DNA of 64,000 bases from Onchocerca volvulus (taxonomy: Eukaryota; Nematoda; Chromadorea; Rhabditida; Onchocercidae): positions 3,204,976 through 3,268,975 of the forward strand of contig HG738139.1 in assembly GCA_000499405.2 (NCBI GenBank), in the 5' to 3' direction. The translations under genes and the position numbers were made by a program. Below the pieces are notes generated by a model, which was given only the letters and a program-made list of their open reading frames with translations, was not told the DNA's origin and did no database searches. Shown here in pieces: positions 57,076 through 64,000 of this stretch; positions within the stretch are counted from its first letter, which is position 1; each line of letters begins with the position of its first letter.

Positions 57076-60000
57076 ATGAATGTTGAAAGTGACGTGGACA
57101 GACTACTTGCAGACTCACGGTCAATTTTTTTTTTTTCAAATATTAATTTTTTGGTCAGTATAGAAATTTTTTATCCAGATTTAAATTTAGAAGAGTTTAA
57201 ATCTCATCTCCTAGAATTGTGCTTTTATAGAATTTTTTCTCTTAAATTTTAAACTGTTGCATCTCAAATGATTTTCCCATAAAAAATTGGAAATCGGAAA
57301 TTTTATGTAATGTTTACTAATGATCTATGGGAGATTAAATTAACGGTTATGAGACAATCATTTTTTCCATCATTTGCTATCGGAAATTTTCATCTACAAT
57401 AAAATTTTTGTTGGAGACAAGTGTGAACAGAATAAAATAAATAGCAAAGTATTGGTATTTCTTAGCTACTTTTTCTTTGAGGCTGATATCCTTTGACTTT
57501 GTAATTACATTAATAACAAGAACTTTCGCTTCAAAAGCTTTGACATTGAGAGTATTTCCTATGTTTTGAAAATTATACGAAGAATTTGAAAGATATGGTT
57601 ATAATTTAAGGAATTTAGTATAAATATTGAAGTTGTCAAAAAAAAAAAAAATTCATAGTTAATGTCATTGCCGATCAAACAGTTAAAACAATATAATTAA
57701 TAAGGAAATCGCTTTTCTTAACCGTTTTCATTTCATTTATGTAATTCATTAGTTTTTTTTTAGTGCATGACTTACTTTTAAAGATTTTCAACAAATTTTT
57801 AGGATTAATTTTTACGATATAGATCGATTAATTGTGTGTAAATTTGATGCGGATATTCTATCGAAAATCAACAGTTTCTTTCTTTGGCTCGAAGAGCAAA
57901 AGAATGTTGGGAAAGAAATCATACGGAATGAGTAAGTTGAATTTCGAAATTCACAGTTGTTTATTTGATGCAAATGTATCTTAAATCAAACTTCGACTTC
58001 GATTGGTATTCTTTTTTCTTCCATTTTTAAGATACATCAGGACTTTTTTGTGATCTTGTAGAAAACATACCACCACGAAATTCACTAAATCGCTAAACTC
58101 GATCAAACATAAATTTCTTAAGAATGATTCATGATTATTAATCATTAAAACGCCCCTCTGACTTGTGTTTCTTTTTTGTTATGCAAGTTTGAGTAATTTT
58201 AATATACAAGAATCAATGATTTTAAGCATCAGCAAATTTTCTTTTGTTTTTTCCTACTTGTTTTATACAGAATTAGAGAATAGTTCATAGATCCATTCTA
58301 CGATGATGTTTACTTGAACTTGAAATTGCAGAACAGGTCGCATGCATTTGCCAAAAACGCCTAAACGTGGATACTGTTTTTCACAGGAAGCAGAAATTTT
58401 CCAGAAGTGTCGGAAAAAACTGTTGGATAGTATCATACTAAAAAGAACGTGTGATTTTGCAAACGATAAGTATGTTACAAAGATTATGAATGGTTTCAAT
58501 TTTCATGGAATCATTTCTTTAATTGGTGTTGTGGCAAACGGAATCCCTATTTATACACTGCTTCGTGGAATTCCCTGCGTAACTAAATAGGATGTGGAAA
58601 TATGGCAATTTTATATCAGACTATTTCGATAGTTACAACAATATATGATAAAATCGGAAAGAGAGTTCATAGAATTTTTTTTTTTTTATTGTGCTTCTGT
58701 TTTCAGAAATATTGCTACTTATCCTGCACAAACTCCAAAATCTTCAAGGAACGCTGCTGCGGTACGTATTTTGAGTAATGTTGTTGAATTTTACAGCATA
58801 TTCATTCCCCACCTGTTCCGTAATTTTATCTTTTGCAGCGAGCTATAAAAGAAGAAGCAATGTTAGCTGGCCGAATGAATGATCAAAAGACACCAATAAG
58901 GCCTGTACCCACTCCGAGACAATGTATCCCAAAACAACAGACACCTGCTAAGGTAGCTACTATATCAGTATCTTGTGTTAGTATAATTATGCAGTTATGT
59001 TCTTTTTTTCTGATGAAACATTCATTTTACAGGTAAATAGGTATCCTCCAATTACAACTTCTAGAAACAACACACCAAAACGGTAAGAATTTTGGTTTTC
59101 CGTTCAAGTTATCATTTTGCTTCAGTAAATATAAGTAATGAATATTTTTTACAAGGAAATAATGAATATTTCCAGGATACCGCTTAGAAACGAAATGAGT
59201 CCTAAAGTGACCACGCAAAAAACTGTAGCTAATTCAGAAGTCGTTATCCGAAAAGCTACAGTTACTCCGAAGACGACTGTTGAGAGGATTGCTGGCACTC
59301 CGAAAATAGTTGGTAAAAAGATTACGGGTACTCCAAAATCGATTACTCAGCAAGTGAGTTCCATTTTTAGGCATCTCAAATTAATTTGATTTCAATTATA
59401 AATGTATTTGGTTCAGTGAACAGGGATATATCATAGTCTTATAAAGTGAATGAACTGCAGTAGATCAGAATCACTGTATGAGCTCGTTAAGCCGACATAA
59501 GTTTTCTTTGCAGCCAACATTCAAGAGATCTGAAGTAATACGTAAAATGGAGAAAAGAACAAACACCGTAATCAAAAACAAAGAAGAATTTATGAGAGAA
59601 AAAGCAGAACGTGCAAGGAGGTCATTTATTAATTTAATTTTAGAAAATCACTTTACAAATTTTGTCATTTATAGATCGTAAGTTTTAGCTAAATTTGTCT
59701 ATGTCAGTAGTATTTTATATTGTGTGAGATGTATGAGAAATTCGGAAATGTTGCGCGAGTTTAATACTCATTATTAAAAGTGAGTCATGTCAATTTCTAA
59801 AAAGCTTTGATTCAAATTTTTTAAATTTTGAAATTCAGAGATCGCGAAGAACGGGCTTTGCGCGTAAAAATGAACAATAAGAAAAAAGAAGAAGAGGCGC
59901 TCGAAAAACTTCGGATAATAAAGATGCGCGAACAACAAATCGAAGAATTGAGACAGAAACAACGCGCACCGCAAAGAGCCATCTCAAAATCACCCTGTCG

Positions 60001-61686
60001 TACGAGGTTTTGTTAATATTATGATGATTAATAATGGATTGATGATTTCAGAGTTTGATGATAATAGAGAAATTTAATTGAGTTGATGAAAGAATATTGG
60101 TTGTTGAGGAAAAGACTTAGAAACATATCACTTGAAAATTAAATCACGATAATATCTTAGAAATCATATTGTAGAGGCTATTATAATCGCATACATAAAC
60201 CGCTTATTCGTTCGAAATCTTCACAAGACACTTCTGTACCAAAGAACGTATTACAAAAGGAGAAGACAAAAGATAGAGAGGTTTGTTTTATATTGCCAAT
60301 TACGAGGAAGTGATTGATTCATTTTTAAAAGAGATTTTATTGAGATTTTCAAACATCTTTTTAGGAAAACTTCCAATTTTATGGAAAACGGAATCACGTC
60401 GATAGCGTCAAACAGGATATTGATGCTCAAAATAAAAAACAGAAGTTAGATTTAGTGGAATGCAATGAAAGGGAAACCATCGAAAGGCATTCTACCAAGA
60501 CTGATACTCCAGGAAAAGTACTAAATGAGGAGCTAATCGATAGTCAGACGCATACTGAATGTTTTGAAAGTATTGCTGACACTCCAGGAAAAGTACTAAA
60601 TAAGGAGCTTATCGATAGTCATATTCATATTGAAAATTCTGAAAGTATTGCTGGGAAAAATATGGAGGGAAGAAAAAGTTCACAAAACAATACACATATA
60701 GCTAATGAACCAGAAAAAACTTCTACAGTAAGCGAACAAGAAATGTTGGGATCTTTGCGGAATTGTGATGTTAGTGGTGACATTGTGATACCTTCACCTA
60801 TGGTTGAGAATTCGGAGATAAATGAAAAGGAAAATATAGATGATACTTCGCAAATTATGGAAGTTGATACCCTCACTGCTGAGACAAACAGTATAAACAA
60901 TCAAACTTTTGATAAAAGGTTACTCTTGCTCAGGCCTGAATTATTTAGGTATTGTAAAATAATTTTCTCTATACAAAAATTTAGATACTGTTTAGATGTT
61001 TCTCTCGAATGTTCTTTTTTCGAAATTAGATAATTCTGAAAATACGCTAGTACAGATTTTCACTGCACAGAAATTTGTAAATTTCTAAGAAGTCATCACT
61101 GTTTGTTTTTAGCGTGGATGTATTAAGCAACGAAACATTGAATGATATTGGTAATAACTATGATGTTGAAAGCATTTCGTCGAATGATGAAACAGATGAT
61201 GAGGAGAATCCACGCAAACCGATTCCTTTTTGGGCGCAAGGTTAGTAGTGATTTTCCTTAAATGTGGCATGATCATCTAGTGCATTAAGTGAATATTGAG
61301 CCTTTCAAAAAAGAAATCTTGTTATGGCCCATATTTCGACATTTATTGGTTAAAGAGAAATCTAAGTTAATTCAAAATAGTTGCAAGAAATGGAAATAAT
61401 GTTAATTCGAGAAAATATGATCTTACTTAAAAACTATACGCTTTTTACTTCAGGGGAACGACTACAAAATGCGTTATGGAAACAAGTTGTGCAACCACCT
61501 ATCGATCCTGATGCTTATTTCGGACCGGTACGAACGCCTATGTTGAATAAAATATTTGCAAGAAATCGCACACGTTATACTAAAAGAACATCTTCAGCCC
61601 AGTGGTCATCACCAATGAGTAACCCGAAGAAAGGGACGAGTAAATTTTTCGAATTACAGAGTGTTAATCATAGTAGTAAACCATAA
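57076..61686 (+). CDS. icp-1: INCENP homologue (inner centromere protein, chromosomal passenger complex)
   Basis: INCENP scaffolds and activates Aurora B. Thirteen exons join in phase to 677 aa: 57076-57119, 57803-57931, 58332-58469, 58707-58761, 58839-58952, 59033-59082, 59176-59353, 59514-59620, 59839-60006, 60175-60280, 60365-60948, 61113-61240 and 61454-61686. Near the N-terminus is INSFFLWLEE, like the CEN box that binds Survivin and Borealin. Next come several TPK/TPR sites, typical CDK targets, and a charged helix (about 200-290) much shorter than in vertebrates. The C-terminal IN box is diagnostic: ENPRKPIPFWAQG (human HPRKPIPTWARG), and the TSS motif at 646-648 in RYTKRTSSAQW, phosphorylated by Aurora B in relatives. 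The first exon is tentative: it fits in phase after an excellent acceptor (TTGTTTTCAG, to 57040), but its donor is GTCAAT. AATAAA is at 61891-61896. Confidence 0.92.
60503..60652 (+). repeat. icp-1: in-frame 75-bp tandem repeat in icp-1
   Basis: Two adjacent 75-bp units (60503-60577, 60578-60652) encode 25-residue repeats beginning DTPGKVLNEELIDS and DTPGKVLNKELIDS and both ending SESIA or FESIA. They lie in the long, probably disordered exon before the IN box. Each repeat carries a TP site, so the duplication also doubles a possible kinase site. Confidence 0.92.
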
Positions 61687-62979
61687 TGTCATCATGAATT
61701 GTTGAAGTTATTTTAACCCTATGATACTGTCACTTTGTTTTGAAAACTTTCAAAATTTTTCCGACAAATGTTGTCATTGTTGTCATTTTGCATTTGTTGC
61801 CCATTTGAATCCTTTTTACTCGTAATTTTTTTTAATGCCATTTATGGCTCGCTGTAACTTTGAAAAGAAACAGCATTGTACATAAGTCACAATAAAGACA
61901 TCTGCTTATTTATATCAAAATATATGAGACAATTGAATGGCTTAAACAAATGATACAGCAAATGTTTCATTTAGCTATAGATGTTTTGAAATGATTTTTT
62001 TGCCAAGTAAAACAAGTTGTATAAATAAAATTATTCGATTAAATGCCGAACACGGCGATACACGAAATTCTTGGAGGTTAATTTACGAATATTTCATCCG
62101 ATTACTAACATCCTTTGGTATTTTTCTGATCAATGAAGATTATGTTTTTGATTTAATTGAAGGTTTAGAGAATGTGTGTATTATTTAATTGCATTTTTTC
62201 GAAGGAGATTTTCTTTTAACTGATCTACAGGTCAAACCAAGGATACCCAAGTATAATTATTGATATGCCGTAAATTTTTTATTCTGATCATCCTAGATCG
62301 GATTTGTCATCAAATAATAACTTAGATTCCTACTGCTTTAAGAGAAAAAAAATATAAGATTGTGGGATACATTCAGGAATTTATGGTTTAAGGTCATAAG
62401 AACCTGAAATAAATGACACGAAATTCTTAGATGTAGACATATTCTGCTTAGGATTCAGATACCGTGTATTTTATTTTCGAAATCTTTGATTTCGTGGACA
62501 ATATCTCATCTGGATGTTCAATATGATCATCAAAATTAGATATGATAGTCTTATCATAAAGATTTATCGTAATCAAAACATATTACTCACTACAAATCTC
62601 TCATGATATCCAGCCCCGCTTTCCCGCTTTCCCGCTGTTTACCGGAAATGAGACATACTGTCTCTGGTTAATGTTTCATTCCAATCGATCACCATTCTGT
62701 TCTGGTTATTGATGGGTCATATTTTTCTGATATCTTATCCCTTCCCTATCATTTGTCTATTAGTCGCTGTAGTTTTAATGATATCGTGATTATTCCGGTA
62801 ATAATCACAATAATTATAACAACATCGTAATTAGTCCGATCATGATATTTGTAGTAATATCACGATTATTACGGTAATAATCGCGATAATTGCCGTAATA
62901 ATACAATTACTACGATATATTTATGGATTTTTTTTCTCTGTCGGATTTGTAATTTTAATAATCGAATGATTTTAATTTG
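61687..62979. other. intergenic region between icp-1 and ALG8
   Basis: Holds the icp-1 3' UTR with AATAAA at 61891, a 65-codon frame at 61991-62188 that could not be tied to any family, and a palindrome-rich patch just upstream of ALG8. Confidence 0.5.
62775..62925. repeat. cluster of short palindromic repeats
   Basis: Near-palindromes follow one another: GTGATTATTCCGGTAATAAT then CAC (about 62786-62808), CGATTATTACGGTAATAATC (about 62862) and ATTGCCGTAATAAT. They share the core ATTA(T/C)(T/C)GGTAATAAT. The patch lies 55-200 bases upstream of the ALG8 start codon. Confidence 0.7.
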
Positions 62980-64000
62980 ATGCGAAGTGAAGTTAATTTT
63001 TTAGATTTTCTCCAAAATAATTTATCGCACCACATAATGACAATCCATTTATTGTCACCGAAAGATCAAAGAAAAGATTCGGAATCATTGGTATATCTAA
63101 AACAGTTTAGAAACGAATGCTTCCTCTATTGTTGTGCAGCAGTTTTTACTATTAAATTCCTCTTGATACCATGTTATCATAGTACCGATTTCGAGGTAAA
63201 TAATTCAAAAATTGTCAACTGTGGATTGAGAAAAAAATCAATTTGTTCTGAATAATTTTGTTTCTTCAGCAAAATTTATTTGTCAAAAAAAAAAAAAAAT
63301 CCGGAATTTAAATTGAAAGTTAACTAAAGCTTTTTTTTTTAAAATGCAGGTTCACCGTAACTGGATGGCTATTACACATACGCTTCCTATCTGTTCATGG
63401 TATTACGACGATACATCGCAATGGACGCTTGATTATCCTCCATTTTTTGCTTTTTTTGAATATTTTCTAAGTCAGGTAGATAAAATGATCATTTATAATT
63501 AAGTTTTAACTAAGAGTATCAAATATTTTTGAATACGATTTAAATCAGTGAGACTGAATTCTCCCATTAAAAATTGTATATTTGTTCGATTGTAAATGGA
63601 CAATCTTCAGGTGGCATCAAAAATCATCCCTTCTGCATTGGTATTACAAAAAGGCGCATATTTTTCCACTGAATTACTATACTTTCAAAGATTTTCAGTC
63701 ATTGCAACGGATGTTTTTTACGTAAGTTTTATTCATTGCATACGATTTGAAGTAACGAGCAGTGTAACATTTATATTGATTTTATCCCAACTATTTATTT
63801 TACATTCTATGAAATTTCAGATTCTCTCATGTGTTTTTTTAACAAAAAGTTTTTTTGGACGATGTAAAAATGATAGCAGCGTAGAGAAAAATTCGTTAGC
63901 GGCTGAAATTTTTCTCATAGCTAATGCTTCGTTGATGATGATCGATAACATACATTTTCAATATAATGGCATACTGACATCAATTCTATTGATTTCACTC
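62980..64000 (+). CDS. ALG8: ALG8-type dolichyl-P-glucose glucosyltransferase, 5' part, cut by window end
   Basis: An ER-membrane enzyme that adds the second glucose to the dolichol-linked N-glycan precursor, using dolichyl-phosphate glucose. Four exons join in phase: 62980-63195, 63350-63475, 63611-63721 and 63821 to beyond 64000 (about 211 residues seen). Family hallmarks: [12 protein letters not shown] followed by [36 protein letters not shown] (quoted across two motifs: WYYDDTSQW and [13 protein letters not shown]), LYFQRFSVI, and [20 protein letters not shown] and the DYPP motif belong to the luminal loop important in ALG6/ALG8 enzymes. HFQYNG is the ALG6/ALG8 signature. ALG8 fits better than ALG6 because of the [15 protein letters not shown] block. 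The first hydrophobic segment is [17 protein letters not shown]. The N-terminus is about 35 residues longer than in human, so a later Met could be the real start. Confidence 0.9.

Noticed and set aside
56654..57139. 161-codon open frame on the minus strand
   Set aside because: It overlaps the probable promoter and first exon of icp-1, has no recognisable domain, and owes its length to a locally GC-richer patch. Cys, Arg and His content looks like antisense of regulatory sequence.
61991..62188. 65-codon open frame between icp-1 and ALG8
   Set aside because: No recognisable family, no acceptor or stem-loop nearby; such frames are common by chance here. It could be revisited if transcripts exist.

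Overview
The window is AT-rich eukaryotic DNA with short, intron-dense genes. It is almost certainly from a nematode, and the style fits a filarial or other clade III worm. Support for this: introns mostly end in T-rich stretches plus TTTCAG or TTTTAG; several start codons lie a few bases after a lone acceptor that looks like a spliced-leader (SL) trans-splice site; histone H4 has the nematode form TYCE; and unc-80, isw-1 and icp-1 homologues are present. The species cannot be fixed from sequence alone. Exon models were built by hand by joining acceptor and donor sites in phase. No transcript data were available.

Layout. 1-6836 (+): last 12 exons of unc-80 (NALCN channel complex), cut by the window start. 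10716-13638 (-): a BED zinc-finger gene with two alternative last exons. 13.6-27.1 kb: a gene-poor stretch holding a GC-richer island with CA/TA and CT-rich repeats near 18.1-19.7 kb. 27.1-30.4 kb (-): a DUS4L-type tRNA-dihydrouridine synthase, followed by a possible small downstream gene. 31430-39243 (+): a complete 22-exon ISWI chromatin remodeller.

39.9-49.4 kb is a histone cluster: H1 (-), H3 (+), divergent H2A (-) and H2B (+), a duplicated H2B (+), and an H4 (+) broken by a 14-bp duplication. Every histone gene ends in the metazoan histone 3' stem-loop, followed 9-10 nt later by a shared 11-base element. Upstream they share an E2F-like box and/or a GGCGTGGC box. 49977-52030 (-): the spliceosome factor CWC25. 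53148-54230 (+): an intronless GDP-mannose pyrophosphorylase (GMPPB). 57076-61686 (+): INCENP (icp-1), scaffold of the chromosomal passenger complex. 62980-64000 (+): the start of ALG8, an N-glycan glucosyltransferase, cut by the window end.

Most of the genes are housekeeping genes. ISWI and the histones are a chromatin group, and GMPPB and ALG8 both serve glycosylation, but the sequence does not show functional linkage. The least ordinary material is the histone cluster: the conserved element downstream of the stem-loop, the symmetrical H2A/H2B promoter, the half-promoter H2B duplication joined at a single N, the frameshifted H4, and an H3 with leucine at position 90.
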